Assembly (NCBI GenBank): GCA_036399815.1
Contig: DASWMK010000168.1
Span: 1 to 38,307 of the forward strand
Direction of reading: 5' to 3'
From: Acidimicrobiales bacterium
GTDB taxonomy: Bacteria > Actinomycetota > Acidimicrobiia > Acidimicrobiales > DASWMK01
Length of the DNA: 38,307 bases
The translations under genes were made by a program, and so were the position numbers. Shown piece after piece: positions 8,507 through 16,696 of the stretch (position 1 is the first letter of the stretch; every line of letters begins with the position of its first letter). The notes below the pieces were generated by a model. It saw nothing but the letters and a program-made list of their open reading frames with translations. It searched no databases and had not been told where the DNA came from.

Positions 8507-8983
8507 TCAGCCGGTGGTGGAGGAGGACCCGGCGACCGTGGTCGCCGCGCCGGCGCCGGTGTCGATCTGGCAGCGCTGGAGCCAGGCGTTCACGGCGTCG
8601 CTCGCGCCCCGGTACTCCTGCTGGAGGTCGGCCAGCTGGGCCTGGTCGACGGCGGCCTGGTCCCACCCGGCGTCGGCCAGCAGCGCCTGGTCGGCCTCGA
8701 TGCCCTCGACCAGGGTCTCGAAGTCGTCGACGATGTCGTCCGGCGCGTCCTCGGCCAGGGTCCTGAAGCTCGTGAGGCTGTCGGCGAACAGGGCCTCCAG
8801 CTCCTCCGGGGTGCCGGCGGACGAGACGTTGCGCAGCGGGTCGACGATCTCGCCGAGGTCCTTGGCGTCGTCGCAGAACGCCTGCCGCTTCTCCTCGGCG
8901 CTCTCCGAGCAGGCGGCGACGGCGAGGGTGAGGGAGAGCACCGCCGCGAGCGCGCGCCAACGGCGGGCGGAGGACCTTGCCAT
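8507..8983 (-). CDS. Small secreted lipoprotein, function unknown
   Basis: The 158-residue protein begins MARSSARRWRALAAVLSL and has a hydrophobic core ending in the lipobox VAAC at about residues 23-26, so it should be anchored in the membrane by a diacylglyceryl cysteine. The mature part is acidic and helical with two further cysteines (AFCDDAKDL and LQRCQID) that may form a disulfide, and it ends in a Ser/Thr/Gly-rich tail. I recognise no named domain. The ATG at 8981-8983 is preceded by TAAGGT with a 7-nt gap, consistent with a leaderless mRNA, and it starts exactly at the n-region of the signal peptide. It is divergent from uvrC, with only 64 nt between the two start codons. Confidence 0.7.
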   Translation of the reverse strand: MARSSARRWRALAAVLSLTLAVAACSESAEEKRQAFCDDAKDLGEIVDPLRNVSSAGTPEELEALFADSLTSFRTLAEDAPDDIVDDFETLVEGIEADQALLADAGWDQAAVDQAQLADLQQEYRGASDAVNAWLQRCQIDTGAGAATTVAGSSSTTG

Positions 8984-8990
8984 GGCGGCG

Positions 8991-8996
8991 ACCTTA
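8991..8996 (-). promoter_or_regulatory. -10 hexamer TAAGGT, leaderless promoter of the lipoprotein gene
   Basis: TAAGGT on the minus strand is followed by 7 nt and then the ATG. It is divergent from the uvrC promoter 40 bp away. Confidence 0.5.
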
Positions 8997-9034
8997 GCGG
9001 TACCGGAAGCGGCGGCCGTGGACGGGCCCGCCCG

Positions 9035-9040
9035 TATCGT
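9035..9040 (+). promoter_or_regulatory. -10 hexamer TATCGT, leaderless promoter of uvrC
   Basis: TATCGT is followed by 7 nt and then the first of two adjacent in-frame GTG codons (9048 and 9051). This spacing favours 9048 as the start and a leaderless transcript for the uvrC-methyltransferase pair. Confidence 0.5.
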
Positions 9041-9047
9041 TTGGGGC

Positions 9048-10919
9048 GTGGTGCAGCGGCCCCCGACCGGCACGATCCCCGACGCGCCCGGCTCCTACCA
9101 GTTCAAGGACGCCGAGGGCAGGGTCATCTACGTCGGCAAGGCGTCGTCGCTGCGGTCCCGGCTGTCCAACTACTTCCAGGACCCCCGCCACCTGCCGCCC
9201 CGCACCGCGCAGATGGTCCAGAGCGCGACCTCCGTCGAGTGGATCCAGGTCCGCAACGACGTCGAGGCCCTCATGCTCGAGTACAACCTGATCAAGCAGC
9301 ACCGGCCCCGGTTCAACATCCGGCTGCGGGACGACAAGAGCTACCCGTTCCTCGCCGTGACCCTGGACGACGAGTGGCCGCGGGCCATGGTCATGCGGGG
9401 GCGGAAGCGCAAGGGCACCCGCTACTTCGGCCCCTACGCCCACGCCTACGCCATCCGCGAGACGCTCGACCTGCTGCTGCGCACGTTCCCGATCCGCACG
9501 TGCACCGACAACAAGTTCCGCCACCACGAGCGGCTCGGCCGGCCGTGCCTGCTCGGCCACATCGAGAAGTGCAGCGGGCCGTGCGTCGGCGCCGTGCCCA
9601 GGGAGGACTACGACCACCTCGTCGCCGAGCTGCTCGACTTCCTCGACGGCGACACCGACACGGTCGTGAAGCGGCTCGAGGGGGAGATGCGGGCCGCGGC
9701 CGCCGAGCTCGAGTTCGAGCGGGCGGCCCGGCTCCGGGACCGGCTGGCCAGCGTGCGCAAGGCGATCGAGCGCCAGCTGGTGGTGGCCGAGCGCAACGAG
9801 GACCTCGACGTGATCGGGATCGCCGGCGACGAGCTCGAGGCCGCCGTGCAGGTCTTCTGGGTCCGCCGGGGCCGGGTCGTCGGACGCAAGGGGTTCGTGG
9901 TCGACAAGGTCGAGGACGTGACCGCGCCCGGCCTCGTCACCAACGTGCTCGAGCAGCTGTACGGCGAGGACCAGCCCCTCGGCGTGCCCAAGCAGGTGCT
10001 GGTGCCCGACGAGCCCGACGACGTCGACCTGTACCAGCGGTGGCTGGGCGAGCTGCGGGGCTCGCAGGTCGTCGTCCGCGTGCCCCAGCGGGGCGACAAG
10101 CGGGCCCTGCTCGAGACCGTGGTCCGCAACGCGGAGGAGGAGTTCGCCCGCCACCGCCTGCGCCGGGCCGCCGACCACAACAGCCGGGCCAGGGCGCTGA
10201 ACGAGCTCCAGGAGCACCTCGGGCTGCCGACCGCGCCGCTCCGCATCGAGTGCTACGACATGAGCCACATCCAGGGCAGCGACTACGTCGGCTCGATGGT
10301 CGTCATGGAGGACGCGCTCCCGAAGAAGTCGGACTACCGGCGCTTCCGCATCCGGGGCGTCCCCGGCAACGACGACTTCGCGGCGATGGAGGAGGTGCTG
10401 ACCCGGCGGCTCACCGCCTACCTCCAGGAGCGGGGGAAGCCGGCGGCCGAGCGCCCGGGCCGGTTCGCCTACCCGCCCCAGCTCCTGCTCGTCGACGGCG
10501 GCCGGGGCCAGCTGTCGGTGGCCGTGCGGGTCGTGGAGGAGCTGGGCCTGGCCGAGGAGATCCCGGTGGCCGCGCTGGCCAAGCGCTTCGAGGAGGTGTA
10601 CCTGCCGGGGTCGCCCGAGCCGGTCCGCATCCCCCGCCAGTCCGAGGCGCTGTACCTCCTCCAGCGGGTGCGGGACGAGGCCCACCGCTTCGCCGTGAGC
10701 TACCACCGCCAGCTGCGGGGCCGGCGGATGACGACCTCCGCGCTCGACGGCATCCCCGGCCTCGGCGAGACCCGGCGCAAGCGGCTGGTGAAGGAGCTGG
10801 GCGGGGTGCGGGCCGTCAAGGAGGCGTCGATCGACGACCTGAAGGCCCTGTCCTGGCTGCCCGACCCGGTGGCCGAGGCCGTGTGGGAGAAGCTCCACGG
10901 GATGGCGGCCCGTGCCTGA
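9048..10919 (+). CDS. uvrC: UvrABC excinuclease subunit C
   Basis: UvrC makes the 3' and 5' incisions in nucleotide excision repair. The 623-residue protein has an N-terminal GIY-YIG domain (PGSYQFKDAEGRVIYVGKA, about residues 13-31), a central UVR motif for UvrB contact (ELEFERAARLRDRL, about 222-235), and the RNase H-like 5' nuclease half with ECYDMSHIQGSDYVGSMVV and LLLVDGGRGQL. It ends in a helix-hairpin-helix pair (LDGIPGLGETRRKRLVKEL). The canonical Ser-Lys in the FDISH/IDGGKGQ motifs are Met and Arg here, conservative differences. The start is GTG 9048 (or GTG 9051), because the protein then begins just before the GIY-YIG fold and a -10 box is in place. It heads the syntenic block with rapZ and yvcK and overlaps the next gene by 8 nt. 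Confidence 0.97.
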   Translation: MVQRPPTGTIPDAPGSYQFKDAEGRVIYVGKASSLRSRLSNYFQDPRHLPPRTAQMVQSATSVEWIQVRNDVEALMLEYNLIKQHRPRFNIRLRDDKSYPFLAVTLDDEWPRAMVMRGRKRKGTRYFGPYAHAYAIRETLDLLLRTFPIRTCTDNKFRHHERLGRPCLLGHIEKCSGPCVGAVPREDYDHLVAELLDFLDGDTDTVVKRLEGEMRAAAAELEFERAARLRDRLASVRKAIERQLVVAERNEDLDVIGIAGDELEAAVQVFWVRRGRVVGRKGFVVDKVEDVTAPGLVTNVLEQLYGEDQPLGVPKQVLVPDEPDDVDLYQRWLGELRGSQVVVRVPQRGDKRALLETVVRNAEEEFARHRLRRAADHNSRARALNELQEHLGLPTAPLRIECYDMSHIQGSDYVGSMVVMEDALPKKSDYRRFRIRGVPGNDDFAAMEEVLTRRLTAYLQERGKPAAERPGRFAYPPQLLLVDGGRGQLSVAVRVVEELGLAEEIPVAALAKRFEEVYLPGSPEPVRIPRQSEALYLLQRVRDEAHRFAVSYHRQLRGRRMTTSALDGIPGLGETRRKRLVKELGGVRAVKEASIDDLKALSWLPDPVAEAVWEKLHGMAARA

Positions 10920-11643
10920 CGGCGTCGACCACTGGGAGGCGGTGGCCGCCTGGTGGCAGGAGGGGTTCACCGAGGGCGCCGACCCCGAGTACGAGGAGCA
11001 GATCCTCCCGCTGGCCGCCCGCCACCTGGCCGGCGCGGCGCGGGTGCTCGACGTCGGGACGGGCGAGGGCCAGGTCGCCCGGCTGGCCGCGGCCGGCGGC
11101 GCCGACGTCGTCGGGGTCGAGCCCGCGTGGGCCCAGGTGCGCGAGGCCGTCCGGCGGGGCGGGGGTCCGGCGTACGCGCGTGCCGGGGCCGCGGCCCTGC
11201 CCTTCGCCGACGCCGCCTTCGACGCGGTCGTCGCCTGCCTCGTCTTCGAGCACATCCGGGAGGTGGACGAGGCCCTGGCCGAGGTGGCCCGCGTGCTCGC
11301 CCCCGGCGGCCGGTTCCTGTTCTTCCTCAACCATCCGCTCCTCCAGACGCCGGGCAGCGGCTGGATCGACGACCACGTGCTCGACCCGCCCGAGCAGTAC
11401 TGGCGGATCGGCCCGTACCTGGTCGAGGACGAGACCCTGGAGGAGGTCGAGAAGGACGTGCTCATCCCGTTCGTCCACCGACCCCTCTCGCGCTACGTCA
11501 ACGCCATGGCGGCCGGCGGGCTGCTCGTCCACTGCATGGAGGAGCCGGCCCCGCCGCCCGGGTTCCTGGTGCGGGCGGCCGAGTACGCGGCGGCCGACAC
11601 CATCCCCCGCCTGCTGTTCCTCCTCGCCGTCAAGCACGCCTGA
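10912..11643 (+). CDS. SAM-dependent class I methyltransferase
   Basis: This 243-residue cytosolic protein has a Rossmann-type methyltransferase domain. Motif I is RVLDVGTGEGQVARLAAAGG (about residues 44-63), followed by the acidic end of strand 2 (VVGVEP) and motif IV/post-IV VACLVFEHIREVDEALAEVA, RVLAPGGRFLFF. This is the methyltransf_11/25 type, which acts on small molecules, quinones or lipids; the substrate cannot be predicted. The GTG at 10912 overlaps the end of uvrC by 8 nt, so the two are translationally coupled. A methyltransferase at this point is an insertion relative to the usual uvrC-rapZ adjacency. The C-terminal third (PFVHRPLSRYVNAMAAGGL) is like other members of the family. 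Confidence 0.85.
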   Translation: MPDGVDHWEAVAAWWQEGFTEGADPEYEEQILPLAARHLAGAARVLDVGTGEGQVARLAAAGGADVVGVEPAWAQVREAVRRGGGPAYARAGAAALPFADAAFDAVVACLVFEHIREVDEALAEVARVLAPGGRFLFFLNHPLLQTPGSGWIDDHVLDPPEQYWRIGPYLVEDETLEEVEKDVLIPFVHRPLSRYVNAMAAGGLLVHCMEEPAPPPGFLVRAAEYAAADTIPRLLFLLAVKHA

Positions 11644-11657
11644 GCGGTCGCCGTCGG

Positions 11658-11663
11658 TATCGT
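11658..11663 (+). promoter_or_regulatory. -10 hexamer TATCGT upstream of rapZ
   Basis: TATCGT ends 12 nt before the rapZ ATG, giving a transcript with a leader of only about 5-6 nt. It lies in the 32-nt gap after the methyltransferase stop and would provide an internal promoter for rapZ-yvcK. Confidence 0.4.
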
Positions 11664-11675
11664 TCCGACGAGCCG

Positions 11676-12527
11676 ATGAACCAGATCGTCGTGATCACCG
11701 GGCTGTCGGGAGCGGGTCGGTCGTCCGCCGCGGACGACCTGGAGGACCTCGGCTGGTTCGTCATCGACAACCTGCCCCCGTCGCTCATCCCCAAGGTGAC
11801 CGAGCTGGCCAGGGGGCAGATGGGCGGGGTCGACAAGGTCGCCCTCGTCGTCGGCACCGGGCCGTACCACGACGAGGTCGTCGAGGCCCTGGCCGCCCTG
11901 CGGGAGAGCGGGGCGGAGCTGCGCATCGTCTTCCTCGACGCCTCGACCGAGGTGCTCGTCCGCCGCTTCGACAGCACGAGGCGGCGCCACCCGATGGCGT
12001 TCGGGGAGAGCGTGGCCGAGGCCATCGAGCGCGAGCGGGACGTGCTGGAGCCGGTCAGGGCCGAGGCGGACGTCGTGATCGACACGTCCGACCTGAACGT
12101 CCACCAGCTGCGGGGCCGCATCGTCGAGCTCTTCGGGTCCGACGTGCCGGCCGCCGGGATGCAGACGACGATCGTGTCGTTCGGTTACAAGCACGGCCTG
12201 CCCCTCGACGCCGACATGGTCGTCGACTGCCGCTTCCTCCCGAACCCGTACTGGGACGAGCGCCTCCGGCCGATGACCGGGCAGGACCAGCCCATCCGGG
12301 ACTACGTGCTCGGCCGGGAGGAGACCGGCGAGTTCCTCCGCCGCCTCGACCGGCTGCTGTCCGTGCTGCTCCCCGCCTACGTCAAGGAGGGGAAGTCGTA
12401 CCTGTCCCTGGCCTTCGGCTGCACCGGTGGCCGGCACCGCTCGGTGGTGATCGCCGAGGAGGTCGCCGCCTCGCTGCGCCGCATGGGGTTCGAGCCGGTC
12501 GTCCACCACCGCGACGTCGAGCGGTAG
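11676..12527 (+). CDS. rapZ: RNase adapter RapZ / YvcJ-type nucleotide-binding protein
   Basis: RapZ-family proteins bind nucleotides. In E. coli RapZ controls GlmS through the small RNA GlmZ, whereas in Gram-positive bacteria the YvcJ form is linked to competence and cell-wall metabolism. The 283-residue protein starts MNQIVVITGLSGAGRSSAAD with Walker A GLSGAGRS at 9-16, in which the usual Lys is Arg, as I recall for actinobacterial members. Further signatures are DNLPPSLIPK, SFGYKHGLP, DCRFLPNPYW and the C-terminal GCTGGRHRSV loop. The ATG at 11676 is chosen by alignment with the family N-terminus. yvcK begins 4 nt after its stop, as is normal in this conserved block. Confidence 0.95.
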   Translation: MNQIVVITGLSGAGRSSAADDLEDLGWFVIDNLPPSLIPKVTELARGQMGGVDKVALVVGTGPYHDEVVEALAALRESGAELRIVFLDASTEVLVRRFDSTRRRHPMAFGESVAEAIERERDVLEPVRAEADVVIDTSDLNVHQLRGRIVELFGSDVPAAGMQTTIVSFGYKHGLPLDADMVVDCRFLPNPYWDERLRPMTGQDQPIRDYVLGREETGEFLRRLDRLLSVLLPAYVKEGKSYLSLAFGCTGGRHRSVVIAEEVAASLRRMGFEPVVHHRDVER

Positions 12528-12531
12528 GGCG

Positions 12532-13401
12532 GTGGCGGCCGGTCCCCGGGTGGTCGCCGTCGGCGGCGGCCACGGCCTCTCGGCCTCGCTGGCCGCGGCC
12601 CGCCGGTACGCCGGCCACCTCACCGCCGTGGTCACGGTGGCCGACGACGGCGGGTCGAGCGGCCGGCTGCGGGCCGCGTTCGGCATCCCCGCGCCCGGCG
12701 ACCTCCGCCGCTGCCTCGTCGCGCTGGGCGACCCGTCGTCGCCGTGGGCGGCCGCCTTCGAGCACCGCTTCGGCGCCGGCGAGCTCGAGGGCCACGCGCT
12801 CGGCAACGTGATGATGGCGGGGCTGATCGAGCAGACCGGCAGCCTCATGCAGGCGCTGGACCTGATGGCCGGGATCCTCGGCGTGGAGGGCAGGGTGCTG
12901 CCGGCGACGACCGAGCCGGTCGTGCTGAAGGCCGCGGCCGGCGCCGTCGAGGTCGAGGGCGAGCTCGCCGTGCGGAACACGGCCGGGATCACGAGGGTGT
13001 CGCTCGTCCCCCCGGACCCCGCGCCGCCGGCCGACGCCGTCGCCGCCGTGGAGGCCGCCGACCAGGTCGTGGTCGGCCCCGGCTCGCTGTACACGAGCGT
13101 GCTCGCCGTCGTCGCCGTCCCCCGCCTGCGGGCCGCGCTGGCCGCCACCAGGGCCCGCCGCGTCTACGTCTGCAACCTGCGCCCCGAGCGGGAGACCGAC
13201 GGCTACGGGGTCGGCGACCACGTGCGCGCGCTGGTCGACCACGGGCTCCGGCCCGACGTCGTCGTGTGCCAACCGGGGGCGCTGCCGAAGGGGCGGCTGG
13301 ACGTGCCGTGCGTGGAGGCGGCGGTCGCCGAGCCGGGCGCCGCCGTGCACGACGTCGCCCTCCTCGGCGGGGTGCTGGAGGGGCTGGTCGGGCGCCGCTA
13401 G
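12532..13401 (+). CDS. yvcK: Gluconeogenesis factor YvcK / CofD-like (UDP-GlcNAc-binding)
   Basis: YvcK/CuvA proteins belong to the CofD fold family. In Bacillus and mycobacteria they bind UDP-sugars and link carbon metabolism to cell shape and cell-wall synthesis. The 289-residue protein has VVAVGGGHGLSASLAAARRY (about residues 7-26), VVTVADDGGSSGRLRAAFGI (about 34-53), PAPGDLRRCLVAL and VVVGPGSLYTSVLA, the typical nucleotide-sugar binding loops. It is somewhat shorter than many homologues, mainly at the C-terminus. The GTG at 12532 follows the rapZ stop by 4 nt, so coupling is likely. Immediately downstream one expects whiA in actinobacteria, but gap starts 30 nt after the stop. Confidence 0.93.
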   Translation: MAAGPRVVAVGGGHGLSASLAAARRYAGHLTAVVTVADDGGSSGRLRAAFGIPAPGDLRRCLVALGDPSSPWAAAFEHRFGAGELEGHALGNVMMAGLIEQTGSLMQALDLMAGILGVEGRVLPATTEPVVLKAAAGAVEVEGELAVRNTAGITRVSLVPPDPAPPADAVAAVEAADQVVVGPGSLYTSVLAVVAVPRLRAALAATRARRVYVCNLRPERETDGYGVGDHVRALVDHGLRPDVVVCQPGALPKGRLDVPCVEAAVAEPGAAVHDVALLGGVLEGLVGRR

Positions 13402-14439
<1,038 letters not shown>

Positions 14440-14450
14440 CCGGGCCAGCG

Positions 14451-15548
14451 GTGCGCCTGCCCCAGCTGGAGGACCTCGGCGACCTCGACGGTCGCCGGGT
14501 CCTCGTCCGCGCCGACTTCAACGTGCCGCTGGAGGACGGCCGCATCACCGACGACCTCCGCATCCGGGCCGCCCTGCCCACCCTGCGCTGGCTCCAGGAG
14601 CGGGGGGCGACGGTGACCGCGTGCAGCCACCTCGGCCGGCCGAAGGGCGCGCCCGACCCGCGCTACTCCATGGAGCCCGTGCGCGAGCGGCTGGCCGAGC
14701 TCGCCCCCGGCGTCGAGCTGATGGAGAACCTGCGCTTCGACCCGGGCGAGACGGCGGACGACGAGGCGTTCGTGCGCCGGCTCGTCGACGGCCAGGACGC
14801 GTACGTCAACGACGCGTTCGGCGCGTCGCACCGCGCGCACGCGTCGGTCGTCGGCCCGCCCCGCGTGCTGCCGAGCGCCGCCGGGCGCCTGCTGGCCCGT
14901 GAGGTCGAGGTGCTCCTCGGCCTGCGCGAGCACCCGCGCCGGCCGTTCGTCGCCGTGCTCGGCGGCGCCAAGGTGAGCGACAAGCTCGGCGTGATCGACG
15001 CGCTGCTCGGCGTCGTGGACGCGCTCGTGGTGGGCGGCGGCATGTGCTTCACGTTCCTCGCCGCGCAGGGCCACGAGGTGGGGGGCTCGCTGCTCGAGGC
15101 CGACCAGGTGGACGAGTGCCGGCGCCTGCTGGCGTCGGGCACGCCGATCCACCTGCCCACCGACATGGTCGCCGTCGGCCCCGGCGACGAGGTGCGCACG
15201 GTCGGGGCCGACGTGCCGCCCGGCTGGAAGGGCTACGACGTCGGGCCGGGCACGGCGGGCGCGTTCGCCGACGTGGTGGCCGGCGCCGCCACCGTGTTCT
15301 GGAACGGGCCGATGGGCGTGTTCGAGGACGAGCGCTTCGCGGCCGGCACGCGGGCGGTCGCCGAGGCCGTGGCCGACGCCGACGGGTTCACGGTCGTGGG
15401 CGGCGGCGACAGCGCGGCCGCGCTGGCCCGCTTCGGCCTCGCCGACCGGGTCGACCACCTGTCGACCGGCGGGGGCGCGTCGCTCGAGCTGCTCGAGCAG
15501 GGCGACCTGCCCGGCCTCGCCGCGCTGAGGGAGGGACGCCGTGGCTGA
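14451..15548 (+). CDS. pgk: Phosphoglycerate kinase
   Basis: Pgk transfers the acyl phosphate of 1,3-bisphosphoglycerate to ADP. Motifs visible in order are RRVLVRADFNVPL, CSHLGRPKG, MENLRFDPGE, YVNDAFGASHRAHAS, VAVLGGAKVSDKLGVI, VVGGGMCFTFLAA and the C-terminal nucleotide site GGGDSAAAL. At 365 residues it is about 25-30 shorter than usual. The missing piece lies between the SHLGRPKG region and ENLRF, where homologues have an extra helix and an FxxDCVG strand. GTG 14451 is preferred as start because it puts the conserved DLDGRRVLVRADFN close to the N-terminus. A TTG at 14436, overlapping the gap stop, is an alternative that would couple the two genes. The stop overlaps tpiA by 8 nt. Confidence 0.95.
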   Translation: MRLPQLEDLGDLDGRRVLVRADFNVPLEDGRITDDLRIRAALPTLRWLQERGATVTACSHLGRPKGAPDPRYSMEPVRERLAELAPGVELMENLRFDPGETADDEAFVRRLVDGQDAYVNDAFGASHRAHASVVGPPRVLPSAAGRLLAREVEVLLGLREHPRRPFVAVLGGAKVSDKLGVIDALLGVVDALVVGGGMCFTFLAAQGHEVGGSLLEADQVDECRRLLASGTPIHLPTDMVAVGPGDEVRTVGADVPPGWKGYDVGPGTAGAFADVVAGAATVFWNGPMGVFEDERFAAGTRAVAEAVADADGFTVVGGGDSAAALARFGLADRVDHLSTGGGASLELLEQGDLPGLAALREGRRG

Positions 15549-16329
15549 GCCGGCGCGCACGCCGCTCATCAGCGGCAACTGGAAGATGCACCACAACCAC
15601 TTCGAGGCCATCCAGACGGTCCAGAAGCTGTCCTACAAGCTCGGTCCCGAGGACTACGCGGCCGTCGAGGTGTCGGTGCACCCGCCGTTCACGGACCTGC
15701 GGTCGGTGCAGACCGTGCTCGAGGCCGACCGCATCCCGATCGCGCTCGGCGCGCAGAACTGCCACTGGGAGGAGAAGGGCGCGTTCACCGGCGAGGTGGC
15801 GCCGCCGATGCTCGCCAAGCTGAACGTCCGCTACGTGATCGTCGGGCACTCGGAGCGGCGCGAGCTGTTCGGCGAGACCGACGAGGACGTGAACCGCAAG
15901 GCGATCGCCGTGCTGCGCTCCGGGATGGTGCCGATCCTCTGCGTGGGCGAGACCCTCGACGAGCGCGAGGCGGGGACCACCGAGGAGAAGGTGACCCGTC
16001 AGGTGACGGCGGGGCTGGCCGGCGTCGCGCCCGCCGACGTGGCCCGGCTGGTGATCGCCTACGAGCCCATCTGGGCCATCGGCACGGGACGCACGGCGAC
16101 GCCCGCGGATGCGCAGACCGTGTGCAGTCGCATACGTCAGGTGGTCGGCGACGTGGCCGGCGCGGACGCGGCCGGCGCGGTGCGCGTGCAGTACGGGGGC
16201 TCGGTGAAGCCGTCGAACGCCGCCGAGCTCATGGCCGAACGTGACATCGACGGGGCACTCGTCGGTGGTGCCAGCCTCGACCCCGACGACTTCGCTCGCA
16301 TCGTCCAGTACCGTCTGACCAGCCCATGA
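15541..16329 (+). CDS. tpiA: Triosephosphate isomerase
   Basis: TpiA interconverts dihydroxyacetone phosphate and glyceraldehyde 3-phosphate. The 262-residue TIM barrel has the catalytic lysine in SGNWKMH (Lys15), the electrophile His103 in VIVGHSERRELFGE, the base Glu175 in AYEPIWAIGTG, and the phosphate-binding YGGSVKPSNA and LVGGASL loops. The GTG at 15541 lies inside the last codons of pgk (8-nt overlap), so translation is probably coupled. A candidate hairpin terminator follows the stop, closing the gap-pgk-tpiA unit. In most actinobacteria secG follows directly; here a peptide-transport cassette intervenes. Confidence 0.98.
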   Translation: MAEPARTPLISGNWKMHHNHFEAIQTVQKLSYKLGPEDYAAVEVSVHPPFTDLRSVQTVLEADRIPIALGAQNCHWEEKGAFTGEVAPPMLAKLNVRYVIVGHSERRELFGETDEDVNRKAIAVLRSGMVPILCVGETLDEREAGTTEEKVTRQVTAGLAGVAPADVARLVIAYEPIWAIGTGRTATPADAQTVCSRIRQVVGDVAGADAAGAVRVQYGGSVKPSNAAELMAERDIDGALVGGASLDPDDFARIVQYRLTSP

Positions 16330-16347
16330 ACCCGTCCTTCGAGGCCT

Positions 16348-16378
16348 CGCGTCGCGGTTTTGATGCCGCCGCGACGTG
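16348..16378 (+). terminator. Hairpin after tpiA, candidate terminator
   Basis: CGTCGCGG at 16350-16357 pairs perfectly with CCGCGACG at 16369-16376 around an 11-nt loop that contains TTTT. Pairing extends two more positions with one wobble. It starts about 20 nt after the tpiA stop. No T-run follows, so this is a hairpin-only candidate of the kind common in G+C-rich actinobacteria. Confidence 0.45.
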
Positions 16379-16420
16379 TATTGCACTGCGATGAAAATGG
16401 CTACAGGTCGGGCACGAGCC

Positions 16421-16450
16421 GTGACATCGGTCGCTCGCCCTGGCTAGCAT
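16421..16450 (+). promoter_or_regulatory. Candidate promoter GTGACA - 18 nt - TAGCAT for the peptide ABC operon
   Basis: A -35-like GTGACA (16421-16426) and a -10 TAGCAT (16445-16450) are separated by 18 nt. The -10 matches the TAnnnT class seen elsewhere in the window. Transcription from it would give a leader of roughly 240 nt. Confidence 0.4.
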
Positions 16451-16491
16451 CGCCGCCGCTACCAGCACGAAGTGACTCGCGTTCACCGTCC

Positions 16492-16523
16492 GTACCAAGT
16501 CCCCAAACGCACTAGGTTGGTAC
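16492..16523 (+). promoter_or_regulatory. Inverted repeat GTACCAA/TTGGTAC in the leader
   Basis: GTACCAA at 16492-16498 pairs with TTGGTAC at 16517-16523 around an 18-nt loop. It may be an operator or part of a structured 5' leader. No known RNA family is recognised. Confidence 0.35.
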
Positions 16524-16696
16524 CCGGCGGCGACCTGACGGTGGGGAGGCCGGTCTCATTCGACCGAGAACCACAGCCAGAGTTGTGTTTCCGGCTCCAG
16601 CGCTGGTGGCGCCATCGCGGGTGCTCCGCAGGACGGGGCGCACCGTACGACCCTGTCCGAACGTCCCCGACGAAGAAATCTGAGGAGGTCCTCTTC

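Larger units (their letters stand above)
16330..16696. other. 367-nt gene-free region: terminator, promoter and long leader
   Basis: No convincing CDS is present, and the stretch is less G+C-rich than its surroundings around 16350-16410. It contains the hairpin after tpiA, a candidate promoter at 16421-16450 and then about 240 nt of putative untranslated leader before the peptide-binding lipoprotein gene. The leader contains a 7-bp inverted repeat (16492-16498 with 16517-16523) and ends in a GAGGAGG ribosome binding site. I do not recognise a known riboswitch. Confidence 0.6.

Noticed and set aside
16472-16696. In-frame upstream extension of the peptide-binding protein to an earlier start
   Set aside because: The extension would place about 75 residues before a clear lipoprotein signal peptide, and the GTG at 16697 has a proper ribosome binding site.
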